In this document: positions 46,889 through 57,330 of the stretch, one piece after another
Layout: every line of letters starts with the position of its first letter
Position numbering within the stretch: position 1 is the stretch's first letter
Assembly (NCBI GenBank): GCA_948474755.1
Contig: CAOLHI010000061.1
Coordinates: 62,001-126,000, forward strand
Direction: 5' to 3'
DNA: 64,000 bases
Origin: Ctenosaura bakeri
Taxonomy: Eukaryota > Chordata > Lepidosauria > Squamata > Iguanidae
The notes under the pieces: model-generated
The model's input: only the letters and a program-made list of their open reading frames with translations
Database searches by the model: none
What the model was told of the DNA's origin: nothing
Position numbers and translations under genes: made by a program

Positions 46889-47085
46889 AAAAGATGGCAA
46901 TGCTTGGCAAAGTGGAAGGCTATGAAAAAAGAGGGAGACCAAATGGCAGGTGGGATGATTCAATCAAGGTAGCCTTGGCTCTGGGTTTGCAAGACCTGAG
47001 CAGGGCAGCTGATGACAGGAAGTCTCTCAATCATAAGGTTAGCATAAGTTGAAGTTGACTTGGCAACAAATAACAATGTAACAGA
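46889..47085 (+). pseudogene. RTE/Bov-B LINE 3' end
   Basis: The frame reads MAMLGKVEGYEKRGRPNGRW then DDSIKVALALGLQDLSRAAD, the basic RGRP..RW.D.I C-terminal motif of RTE/Bov-B ORF2 proteins. The 3' tail GCATAAGTTGAAGTTGACTT and AACAAATAACAATG parallels the tail of the CORE-type SINEs here. Confidence 0.75.
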
Positions 47086-47964
47086 AACAAAGCAGGTTTC
47101 ATATTGAACAGGAGCTTCAGGAGGGAAGGAGAATGGATGGTTTTCATGGAAGAAGGGGAAATCCACTGCAGTACTCCGTTTGATTCTGGCCTATATATTT
47201 AAATTCATACTTGCAGAAGATGCTTTGTGCTTTTTATTTTTTTTAAAAAAAATGCAGAATAATATGCATAACAATAAAGAATAAATGTGAAATTGACATG
47301 AACTAGAAAAAGAGATATTCATCCATCCCAGTGCATTGTACAAATGATTTCCCATGCGGTGGCTGGAAAAGCAAGGCACTCTTAAAGAGAAGAATTTTCT
47401 AACAGTGTTCTCCTTAGTGCCTTTAAAAGGAATATTACCTACCAACTAATTTTCCTAGATGAGATCTTCAAAAGAGCTGGGAAGCAATTTGCATAGTGAT
47501 AGCCAAAGTGGACCTATTGTATGGCATAAAATATCTTTACTGCAGTGTAAAGTAGCACCAGGCTTTGCTACTGCTCTTTCGTGCCTACCCCGCTCCCCCA
47601 TACACACCAAAAAAAGGAGCCCAAAGCAGCTCCAGTAAAATCATGTGAACTAGCACTAGGAGGAGAGAGCAGTTTGGATAATATCTTGAGAACTATATGA
47701 GAAGGCAATCTTTATAAATAAAATTATTGCTTAATCTTTTCTTATTGCTCAGACTTCAAAAAATGATATTAACCTCAAGCTTAAGTTAATATTTAATGGA
47801 AAGAAAATGAGTAAGAGACTCCTGAAGGGTCTGATTTTAGTTTTACTTTCATGAGAAAGTTATGAATACTTGAGCATGAAAATTTTTTGTAACACCGATG
47901 TAATTTTTTTCCAGTATTGAAGGGTCTCCACATCTAATTATCAACGCTCTCTGTAGTAATACAG
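47086..47964. other. Unassigned sequence
   Basis: Nothing recognised. Confidence 0.4.
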
Positions 47965-48159
47965 TGTGATGGGTCAGAAACTAGATATGACTGGTAGGAT
48001 CATAAGATCTTTATTAACGCTAGGGATTTTGGTGATTTCAGCTCCAGCCAACATTTCATTAAATGCTTTGAGTTAAGCCTTTACAGAAGGGCAACATGAT
48101 CTGCAGTGCCATATTAGTCCCATTCTGGCACAGGAAGTGTTTTAGCCTTCTGCTGCCTG

Positions 48160-48660
48160 CACATCAATCACTGGGCATGCACAGTGGGTGTAAAGGCCTG
48201 GGTCTTTGACAGAGTCTTTGCAGGATTCTGCCTGCAAGGATCTTGGCCCTGACTACAGTCTCTGCAAAATCTTGCCCTGTACCTCAGGCACAGCTTGCCA
48301 GTCAGATGCAAGGCAGCTAGAGTGGCCAGGAGCCAGCTATATACGGGCTAGGTTTTCTCTCCAGCCATGGCCACAGCAACATGATTTTCTGTGCTGTCTG
48401 TAGCCTCTCCCGATGCTTCAGAGGTCCTGGCCTTGCTGACTTCTGACCCCTGGACTCTGACCTTTGGCCTGTTTCCTGGACCTGCCTCTTGCCCTGGCTC
48501 CTTGGACTTCTGATACCACGTCAGACCTCTGCTGCCTTAGACTCTTGCTGGACTCTGACCCCTGGCTTTGTGACCCAGTGCCTGTTCCCTATCCCATCCC
48601 AACCCTGGTGCCTGTACCTGATAATCCTTGCTGCCTATGCCCCGAACCCTGACAGTGGGA
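48160..48660 (+). mobile_element. LTR-like segment, possibly Ty3/gypsy type
   Basis: It shows a TATATA box at 48338-48343 followed by a GC- and pyrimidine-rich stretch with repeated CTCTGACC/TTGGACT units, and ends TGACA at 48650-48654 next to GTGGGAGCCC, which could be a decayed primer-binding site. This is the layout of LTRs of lizard gypsy-type elements. The 5' boundary is not found. Frames of 60-65 codons inside are incidental. Confidence 0.35.
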
Positions 48661-48799
48661 GCCCAAACCTCTAATGTGAGGAAAGGGAGCTTCTTTTGAA
48701 GGTTTTAAAAGATTGTTTATGTATGCTTGAAATGGATTTTTTATTTTCTCAGTAAGCTGGAGAGATTCAAAGAATCTATGAATTGGAAATCCAATTCCC

Positions 48800-49060
48800 T
48801 TCAGGACAGGAATCCACAATTAAAGCATCCCTGCCGAGTGGCCATCTAGCCACTGCTTTAAAATCTCCAATAAAGAAAAATAAATAATCCTCCAAGGCAG
48901 TCAACTCCTGTCTTGTAGTGTGAATTTACTAGATTGGGGTCTGTCCTCTAGAGCAATAGACAAGAAGCTTTACTTTTCTCACAACAGCCCTTCCAATAGT
49001 CAAAGATGGTTATCAAATCACCTCTGAACATTCTTTTTTTCATGTTAAATAAACCCAACG
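48800..49060 (-). pseudogene. CR1 LINE 3' UTR fragment
   Basis: In plus orientation AAAGCATCCCTGCCGAGTGG, GCCATCTAGCCACTGCTTTA, TCCTCCAAGGCAGTCAACTC and GTCCTCTAGAGCAATAGACA follow the order of the CR1 3' UTR seen at 18060-18290. The very 3' end and the ORF are absent. Confidence 0.72.
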
Positions 49061-50339
49061 ATTTTCAGACCCCTAAGATGGTGGAATTCTATCATGATTC
49101 AGGGAATTTGGCTTGGACAAGGGTTCAGAGTCTGAAGACCAGTAACCAATAAAGAAGGCTCCAGACCCAAGAGATGCTTGTTCAGAAGATTTGTTCCTAC
49201 ATGGTGCTCACATGAAGCTCTCCATGGTACTGCACTGCCTACTTTTTTTCTTCCATTTTGTCACCCTCTGCTCCTTGAGTGCACGGTTTGGATAGAGACA
49301 TCACAAATTATTCCATTTTGCAACTCAATAAAACATGGAGTGGATTAATAATCATTCTACTGTCTGCCAATTTTTTTCAGATTTCCTCACAATGGTTCTG
49401 CTTATATTCAATTAATAGAGCATAGTGGTTTTGTAACATCTAGATTTAAGATGAGTGATACCACACCATAGGCAGCATGTGTTTTCCCCATAGCACTTTT
49501 TGTAGTCCAGACAAAATTGCCCTTCCACTGCTAAAACTGCCATATCTCTCATCACCAAAACCACACTGAATGTCCACCTCCACAACAAAATGTCAAACAT
49601 ATTTCTTGTTCTTTCCTACTTGAGTTCTTCCTTACTTCAAACTTACTTCTTTTTCCTGCTTCTTCCTGCCCTCAACTCTGTCAATGCACTCTAGAGAATT
49701 GTTGTAGTTACCACCAAAATCTAGTGGCAAAATTAATAGAGGCAGCCAATTTGGCAGTGTAACCTCACATCATATAGAGGCATGAATTACTGGAGTAAGG
49801 ATATAGGGTTAGACCACCAAACTAGATACTTTCTCCTTTCAGGCTTTCCTAAAATCTTCAGAAATGCTCCACTAAATGCCAGATTGCAAACAAAGTTATT
49901 CCTCTCCTATATCCAGTGTAATTGTACCAAACCTCTAAATGCTTTTTCCTCCTAGTTGAATTTACTGAAAGGTGTGATTTTGTTTTTGTTGTTTTAAACA
50001 GAAGAAACACAGTGGTATGTTGGGTCTGATTCAGAAAGTTACCCTGGCATGACAGATGAATGGGCTGCAGATCACATAATAATGACTTGCATGGGTGAAT
50101 GAGCAATTGTAGATCAAACACACCAGACAGACTTTTTATATTCCCTCAGAAACAATGTTTTCAATCAGGTTGGTAGACACTTTCAGCTGTTAGCCATTAC
50201 AGGATGAGAAAACAAGTAATATGTGCATGCATGTGTGAACCAACCAGACCTGAATTTCAGCTTATCTTCTCCTACAAAAAGGACATTATAATGACCAGTT
50301 TTACAAGATCACAGTAGAGTGGCCATGTGTAAGGGGTGA
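49061..50339. other. Unassigned sequence
   Basis: No gene or clear repeat. Confidence 0.4.
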
Positions 50340-50442
50340 CCATGTGTAAAGGATTTAGACTGTCCTTCACAGAGAACAGCTTTCTGGTTGAAGGTATCCT
50401 CTCTGTGAATGGCTGTCCTCTCTAAATCCTTTCTAAAGATGA
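50340..50442. repeat. Imperfect inverted repeat
   Basis: AAAGGATTTAGACTGTCCTT near 50348 and GGCTGTCCTCTCTAAATCCT near 50410 are imperfect complements about 60 bp apart, with TTCACAGAGA and TCTCTGTGAA inside. Probably a decayed foldback element. Confidence 0.5.
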
Positions 50443-51184
50443 AAAACCCAAAGAAAGGCGAGCACTCACTTTGAATGCACCCATCAGCAGTCAGAAGTTG
50501 AAGAGGAGACTGACAGGGCACACAGTTCTTTGGTAATAGTTCTTCCCATTAGGGGAAAATATAATGTATTTGTCTTTAAACTATTGTAGTCATTTTAAGA
50601 TTTTCATCTATATATATGCATATAAATCAGCAGATGTACATAGTGTGCAAACTTGCTATCCCTTTTGTCTTCTTCTTTTGACCATTCATCCTCTCTGTGT
50701 CTTCAGTTGCTGTCTCATATTATAGGGAGGATGGACATCAAAACATTGAGAAAGAAATTCCCATGAGAAAAAAGTACAATCGAAATAGTAATAATTCTAA
50801 CACACCCAGTTTAGACCACCACTGAGGTCTATCAGATTCCACTGTAAAAGCAAAATGAGTAGTTTTTTAAAAGTCTCTCAGAGTGTCCTCAGGAGGCAAG
50901 GAAGGAAGCATCTCCTTCTCCTTTCTTCTCTCTCTCCCTCCCTGGACTCCCAAATGTTCTGCCTCTAGAACTATAAAGCTATAAACCTAAGCAGGTGAGC
51001 TGATAACATGTTTTAAGGCTGTATTCAGCACTGAAATGTCTAAGGTTGTGTCTTAAATTGTGGACACAGTAAGAAAACAACCATTTTTCTGAAGATGATG
51101 CTAAGCTGGAGATGTTTATTCAGATATGCACCTCCCTTCTTGCACTGTGGATCAGATTGAAAGACAATAGAACAATTCTAAAGC
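50443..51184. other. Unassigned sequence
   Basis: Nothing recognised. Confidence 0.4.
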
Positions 51185-51215
51185 ACACACACACACATAT
51201 ATATATGTGTGTGTG
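51185..51215. repeat. Self-complementary (CA)n(TA)n(TG)n microsatellite
   Basis: ACACACACACAC, then ATATATAT, then GTGTGTGTG: the tract is palindromic and can form a hairpin. Confidence 0.92.
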
Positions 51216-51796
51216 ATGTGATCTGAGAATCACTTTATTGGGTCAATCCAAAGAAACATTTGATTGAGCAAATGTATACCCCATCTCCTCCCATGATGGA
51301 ATCCAAGGAAGCCTACAGAAGTTTAAAACAAGATTAAAATTCAAAATTTATTTTACAAACACCAAAAAGGGAATTAAATAACAATATTATTAAAAACTGT
51401 GGCTCAAGCAATTAAAAGTACTTTTGGAGCATAATTTTCCATATAGGATTTTTTTTTTTTTAAAAAAAGACCTTAGAAAAATCAGCACACCAGTGCTACA
51501 TAATTTAAATCTCAAAGTTCTGCTTGAATAAAAGATCTTCACCCAATGGAGAAATGGGAATTGGGAGAGGACCAACCAGTCTTCTCTTGGAGGGGTGTTC
51601 CATAGCCTGTGAGCAGCAACAGAGAAGGCTCTCTAACATCAGGATGCATAGATTTTAAAATTAACACAAGGAATGTTCATCCACACCTTAGAAGGTCTGT
51701 ACAATAAATCAACCAAACGAATGGGATATTTCCCTCCTGAAGCCACTCTAAACTGAGACTAATTGTGTTTGGAACATGCCATGAGACAACATGACT
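51216..51796. other. Unassigned, possibly a LINE 3' remnant
   Basis: ATTAAAATTCAAAATTTATT, an A/T-run at 51448-51470 and CAGAGAAGGCTCTCTAACAT near 51620 resemble a repeat that I have seen in lizard genomes but cannot name. Confidence 0.25.
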
Positions 51797-51992
51797 CATG
51801 AGTAAAGATGATAATGCTTGGTAAAGTGTAAGGCAGCAGAAAAAGAGGAAAACTGCATTACAACTGGATTGCTTCAATAAAGGAAGGCACAATCCTGAAT
51901 TTACACAACTTAAACAGGGCTTTTGATTACTCATGGAAATATCTCATTCATGGAGTCAAAGCAAACTTGAATGGCAAATAACAACAAACAGA
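51797..51992 (+). pseudogene. RTE/Bov-B LINE 3' end, diverged
   Basis: ATAATGCTTGGTAAAGTGTA, GCAGCAGAAAAAGAGGAAAA and GGATTGCTTCAATAAAGGAA follow the order of 46889-47085 (MLGKV..RGRP..W.D.I region), ending ATGGCAAATAACAACAA. Confidence 0.65.
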
Positions 51993-52139
51993 CTTCCTGT
52001 GCTGCATAGTTTTGAATACTAGAGATGAGGTTATCTCATTGGTTCAACCAAAACAGCACATAGGTAGAAGATTACCTACATCAAAATTAGAAGTGAATTT
52101 GGAAATTTCTTCTTCAGTCTGTATAATGTTTAAGGAGAA

Positions 52140-52265
52140 GGCTGGGGAATCTGTGGCCCTCCTGATGTTGGACTCCAATTTCCATCAGTTCCATGATGGC
52201 ACAGCCAATTATCAGGAATAATGGGATTTGTGCTCCAAGACATCTGGAGGGCCCCATGTTCCCTA
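52140..52265. mobile_element. Palindromic MITE of the GTGGCCCTCC type
   Basis: Left arm GGGGAATCTGTGGCCCTCCT then GTTGGACTCCAATTTCCATC; right arm GGGATTTGTGCTCCAAGACA then CTGGAGGGCCCCATGTTCCC. The arms are complementary around a TGGCACAGCCAATTA centre. Best copy of this palindrome type in the window; non-coding. Confidence 0.7.
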
Positions 52266-52443
52266 GATCTGATTTAGGGTAATGAAAATAATTTTGCTTA
52301 TACTAATGTTATTCCCTAGGTTTTAAATTGCACTCAATGTGAATTTAGTGCTTCTTCTCAAAGCAAAACATATGAGGATTTTCAAAGAAAGACAAAGGGT
52401 CTTAATTTGCTGTTCAGGCACTTCTTTGAATACCATGAATGAA

Positions 52444-52476
<33 letters not shown>

Positions 52477-52654
52477 GAATGGAGGGAGCCTTCCCTAAAC
52501 TCAGTGTACTCATGAAAACAATCATTAATAGGAAGTACATAGTACTGTTTGTGTGGAGGCTCTCTAGAAATTTTTCAGGGTTAGAAGATTATTAACCTTC
52601 CAAATTTTTTTTGGAACATACTGGACATACTGACGCCAACCCAGAGAGTCAAAA
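52266..52654. other. Unassigned sequence with TG microsatellite
   Basis: Only the (TG)n tract at 52444-52471 is clear. Confidence 0.5.
52444..52471. repeat. (TG)n microsatellite
   Basis: About fourteen uninterrupted TG units. Confidence 0.95.
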
Positions 52655-53083
52655 TTTGCTTCTTCTACCATTAACAGTCTACAGCATACCTGGATCCTGC
52701 AACTTTCCAGCATTATCCCAGCAGAGCCATTGCCAGGATGGGAGTGTGTCCCAAACGCTTCCCTCTGCACCCGGCTGGCTGCTGGCAGATGGGTGGTGTT
52801 CAGGACAGTCTTCTTCCTTCCACAGTGCAGCCAGTCTCTTCTGGTGCTGCACTGAGGAAGGAAGCACTTGATAGCACTTCTGTTCTTTCTAAATGGCTCC
52901 AACCAATGTGATTTTTGCACAAAAGGGGCCCATTATTGGATTTTTTCTGGTAACAGTATACTGCGTAATTGTGACAGCTGGAGACATAACAAGAGTGGGA
53001 CCATGATGATGTTGTACAATAACATGCATGGTGGACTGGCTTCAACATGTCCCCAGGATGGAGCCGTAGGACAGAAATGACCC
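52655..53083. mobile_element. Diverged GGCC-ended element related to 5455-5912
   Basis: GGGAGTGTGTCCCAAACGCT, CCGGCTGGCTGC and GAGGAAGGAAGCAC occur in the same order as in 5455-5912. The right end ACAGAAATGACCC is a decayed terminus. Open frames on both strands (52564-52920, 52611-52871) lie inside and are not genes. Confidence 0.5.
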
Positions 53084-53385
53084 TATATATTGTGGTGCAG
53101 AACCTGCTTCTGTGGTTCTGCATGTTCACTGTGCCACATGCTAACTGTACCTTTGCAACTGTCTAAAAAAATTCTAGTGATTTTTTTTCCCTCCAGGTGA
53201 AGGGTTGCTTTATGCTCTTCTGCTTGCCTGTGTGTCTGTCCGTAGCTTGTACTTAGAGATGTGTTGATTTACTGGCAAAATGTTGGAAAGTCTCATTCAG
53301 GCACAGATTATTTGTCTCCATTTATGGGAAAATGCAGTAAAAATTAAGCATGAAGAATGAGAACATTGGAAGATGTAACAGCCTG
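53084..53385. other. Unassigned sequence
   Basis: Nothing recognised. Confidence 0.4.
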
Positions 53386-53690
53386 CATTGACTAGGAGCT
53401 GAAATTCAGTGCCCCACATGATGTGTAACTAATCACAGCAGGCAGACATTCAGCTTGCACTTTCAGTATTAATAACATTTTTCTTCTGACTCATCATTAA
53501 GCTGGAGCAGATTTATTGGCCATCAGCACCGGCTTCCCCATACTGCCAATATCACTGAGCATATCACCGATCAGCCAGCTGTTTCCCATGACATTTACCG
53601 GCATGACAACACAAGGAGGATAGGTCTTCACTTTAAAAACCTGCCGTTTTTCCAATCTGAATACCATGTACTCACTTGCGCACATACACA
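53386..53690. other. Candidate conserved segment, CpG-retaining, with an open minus frame
   Basis: Unique DNA with CpGs kept (CACCGG, ACCGAT, TACCGG, GCCGTT, GCGCAC) in a CpG-poor region that is not a MITE. On the minus strand 53497-53739 is open for 80 codons; its second half (CVVMPVNVMGNSWLIGD) has a protein-like composition. I cannot assign a family, and splice sites are not convincing. It could be a conserved enhancer, an exon remnant, or chance. Confidence 0.25.
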
Positions 53691-53826
53691 CCCATTGGTA
53701 ATAATAACAACAAAGATAATACCTGTGAAATGCCTTCACTTATTTTTCACTATGCCTGGGGGGAAAAGAAAGGTGACTGTTTTCATCTATCACTTGTCTC
53801 TTCCATGGTATGCTCTTGATTGTTTA

Positions 53827-54281
53827 CAGTCGGCCCTCCACATTTGTGGGTTTGACTTTCATGGATTTGATTATTGGCAAGTTTCTCTAACCCCTGCCTC
53901 CCACACCTTGAGAGCTTCTTTTCTGGTGGAAAGAGGTCAGCAGCTCCAATCAGGCCACACAGCCCTTTGAAAATCCACCTCTGATCCTCCTCCTCCTCCA
54001 TCAGCTGCTGCCTGGGCAGCTAAGAACAGATCGCAGCCCAATTTCTCAACACCACAAACCCTCTCCCAATTCAAAGAAGGAGATGGGTGAGAGAGGGGGG
54101 GAAGTATAGTGCCGCCATGCCTACCTACCTACTTTCCCTTTCATTTCCCTGACCTGGTTTGAACCCTGGGTGCCCATTCTCCTTACCATGCCTCAGCCCC
54201 CCCCCCTTTTAATATTTGTGATTTTTCCACTTTTGCAAGAGTCCTGTACCTCTAACTCTAGTGGATGTGGAGGGCCAACTG
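53827..54281. mobile_element. Mariner/Tigger-like MITE with TA duplication
   Basis: 455 bp with ends CAGTCGGCCCTCCACATTTG and ATGTGGAGGGCCAACTG, complementary over about 16 bp, and flanked by TA (53825-53826, 54282-54283). The termini are those of Tigger/pogo-like elements of the Tc1/mariner superfamily. No transposase. A pair with 9231-9708. Confidence 0.85.
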
Positions 54282-54350
54282 TACATTCTCCACTTCCATA
54301 GTCTTCTTTTCCAAAGTACACAACTTTTAATATCCTATAACTCACTCAAA

Positions 54351-54715
54351 GGCCCTTTCTGCACCGGGGTATTAAAATGGTGCAGAGTGACCTCCGACGG
54401 AGGTTGTCTGCACCGTGGAGTGGATTGGGGAGGACTACTTTTCGTAGTTCCGCACCTCAATCTGCTCCGAAGCAACTGGAACTGGTAGCATGGCGTGCTT
54501 TTTAAAAACCTCAGGCTTCCGGCTGGCAAGCTTCTCCAGTTGGTGGAGAGCCTCCACCATCTGGAAGTCGCCATTTTGGATGCCGAAGTCGCCATTTTGG
54601 ACGCCGGAGGACTGTGGAGCAGCAAGCTCGCACTGCTCCACATGGCGACAGACTTACCCGGTTGCTCCATTTTAGTGTTTTTCCCCCATTTTCCCTTCCA
54701 CATGTGGAAAGGGCC
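54351..54715. mobile_element. Long GGCCCTTTCC DNA transposon (copy F), internally deleted
   Basis: Ends GGCCCTTTCTGCAC and CATGTGGAAAGGGCC with an exact AAA duplication (54348-54350, 54716-54718). It follows copy A but jumps from CTTTTTAAAAACCTC directly to GGCTTCCGGCTGG, losing the hairpin and about 100 bp. The block GTCGCCATTTTGGATGCCGA is tandemly repeated (about 54568-54608). Overlapping frames inside are incidental. Confidence 0.87.
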
Positions 54716-54720
54716 AAAGT

Positions 54721-54767
<47 letters not shown>

Positions 54768-54800
54768 GCTGGCTGCCTCCCTCCCTCCCTCCCTCCCTCT
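54721..54800. repeat. Compound (CTGC)n(CTCC)n microsatellite
   Basis: About twelve CTGC/CTGG units then five CTCC units, starting 5 bp after copy F. Confidence 0.95.
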
Positions 54801-56519
54801 CTGACCCATATCTGGTAGTGTTGCTCTGATAACTCAAATCATGTTGTGTATGGGAAATCTAGTTTGACACTGTGCACATGGGTAGGAACTCAGTGTTGTT
54901 TCTTACTGAGCAACCAACTGCTTGAATGGTAGCATGTCTAGGCATATGTCCTGCTGCTTGCCCACCTGGAAAAACCAACACAATTCTACCAGCTTTCTGT
55001 TTTCCTCTGCTAATGTCACATTTGATTTAGGCCTCTGCACACGGTGGCATAGGTGACTGTGCCCAGTAAAAGTTCCTTACTGAGACATATGAAACATTGA
55101 GGTTATAAACAATTATCTAAATTAGAAATGTCACAATAAGTGCATATAATGGCTTGTGTGAGTCAGACTCATAGCTCCTTTTTAATGCTCCCTAGTTCAC
55201 AAAATTCTCAATGGGTGTCACAGTCATTCATGAGAATTAGCCAGATTCTCTCACATTCATCTTGCATAATGACCTTTATTGCTCTGTTGCTAAAATGAAT
55301 ATGAATAAAGCACACAGCTCCATTTAAAAAGTGATACATATTTCCTTGTTGCCTCTTCTGGACAGATGCCTTTGTACTCACCTACAGCAGAGCCAGGAAA
55401 AGTTACTTCAGGGAATTGCAAGGGACACTTGAAGTCCAAAAAGTAAGTTATCCATGCTTTGACCTTTAGTGTCATTGCTGTTCACCCACTTCCTGCAACA
55501 TTCCCATTTTTTTTTTTAATTTCACCCCTTTGGGTTTGATTTTGTTCTTAAAATCAGCATTACTATCTGGTCTAAGAATATGGTGAATATTATAGTGATT
55601 AGTCAGTCACGGAAATTCAGCTGGAACTAGAAGCAAGCACAGAAGCAGCAATACCAGACACATTTTCCAAATGAACAATGTTTGCCAAGTAAAATGCTCT
55701 GGACTTTCCAATACATGGAGCAACAAGCTGGAAGCAGCAAATGTTGAAGTAAACAGTAACACAAAACTAATAAGAGAACAAGAAAAGGGGTACCAAGAGG
55801 ACGTCTCTCCTTGTTTCAGTATGAAAGAAGAACTAATTTGCGTTGATGGGTCAGGTTGATGGCAACAGACATTATGACACTTTCTCCAATTTGGCATTTA
55901 TGAGTCTGGGATTTCTCTAACAGCTATTTTGTTAACTAAGAACTGGGTCTCCTTAAATGCAGATGTACAACAGTAGACAACGTTCCCAAGTGAAAGCAAG
56001 ATGAAGCAGATGAGCTGTGCTGTGTCCAGTGGTGATAAGATAAAAGGGAAAGAACAGGTGGCTTTGTTTATAGCCTTTCCCCAGACTCTGACTTACTCAT
56101 TTAGCAGAAACTGAAGTTCTATCATCTGCCAAGGCAGGATAGTTTCTAGTTGTATTTCCCCTAGAGATAAAGGAATTCTATTTTGTTTGTTTTTAAATGA
56201 GACCTGATAGCTTTACTCTCACTATTGAAAGAGCTGGCACAGTAGAGTGTCAGTTCAAGTGGGCCTTATTGTAATAAACTATTCTAATAACACACAGTAT
56301 CATTCACAAAGATGGAATCAATGGAAGAGCCAAAGAATCTTGGACAGACCAAAAAAATCACACTGTTTTAGAACAGAATGTCAAAATGACCCAGCTCAAC
56401 ATGCTACCGAGGCTCAGAGAAAACAGAAGGGAGGAAAGAAGGAAGAAGAGAGGAAGGGAAGGAGAGAGGGGGTTAATATGAGAATGGTATGATTTGCAGA
56501 ATGATTTTTCCAGGCTCTA
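54801..56519. other. Repeat-poor unassigned sequence
   Basis: No transposon recognised in about 1.7 kb. A TAGGTGAGTAC donor-like site occurs on the minus strand near 55385, but no coding exon is supported around it. A purine-rich run lies at 56415-56470. Confidence 0.4.
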
Positions 56520-57330
56520 ATGGCTGCAACACAAACATCATTTAAAAAGTCCTTAACGTTTCTTAGCTGTGACTATTTTATAATACCAGTGTCATTCCAA
56601 TAAAAGAAATTATCATTGATCATGAGATGAAATCTCCTGTACCATACAGTTGATTGAACTGTTTTGGTAGAAAGTCTGAGAGCACTTTTTTTTTTTTTGT
56701 TAAGTCTAGTGCAGAGCTAATTAATTAACATCATGGTGCAACTTCAAGGGATTACATTTCTCAGCAATGGTGAGAACTGAGTCCATATAGCTGATTTTTG
56801 AGAATAGCTCACTCAGGCTAGCAGTCTCTTCTTGACTGCAAAAAGATTAAGCTTCAAATCAAAAATATTTCAAGAAGTACAATGCTGTACTGTTAGGCAA
56901 TAAAAAGAAAGGAACTTCAGGGTGGTGGTGATTTCAAATACAATTCTCCCTATTTCTATGCACAAAGGCAGGGACATTGTTATGACAAAAAGACTATTTC
57001 TGTCGGTCTTTGTGGATATTTATGCTAGCTGGGTATCAACTTTCAACAAGAATAATTTCATAAGGGGAGAGAATAAATATTCATATATTTACAAGTGTAT
57101 GAAAACTTCTTTTGACAAATAAAGTGGGGTTGCCATTGCCCAAGCTTTTTTGAAGCAATAACGCAAACCTGTTACACAATAAAAGAACACATAAGATGAC
57201 ACTGATCCCTGACAATGGTTTCCAAAGAGGAGATACCATTAATCCTTATGGTCAACTCAAATATTTAGTGAGTAAGTTACACTATAGTCATGTCTCATTG
57301 TGATTGTAGCCTTCCATTTCATTTGTCTGA
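56520..57330. other. Candidate conserved non-coding stretch
   Basis: Unique AT-rich sequence with blocks such as GAAATTATCATTGATCATGA (56605) and GACATTGTTATGACAAAAAG (56972, SOX-like ATTGTTATG). No repeat and no gene. Conservation is untested. Confidence 0.25.

Noticed and set aside
48464..48674. Proline/leucine-rich small frames as a gene
   Set aside because: The composition follows the pyrimidine-rich LTR-like segment.
54335..54837. Overlapping frames of 60-122 codons, some with CLPACLPACLPA-like repeats
   Set aside because: They are translations of MITE copy F and the adjacent tetranucleotide repeat.
55290..55475. Minus-strand frame with a GTGAGT donor-like site as a possible exon
   Set aside because: There is no matching acceptor with a pyrimidine tract, no recognisable protein similarity, and a single donor-like match is expected by chance.
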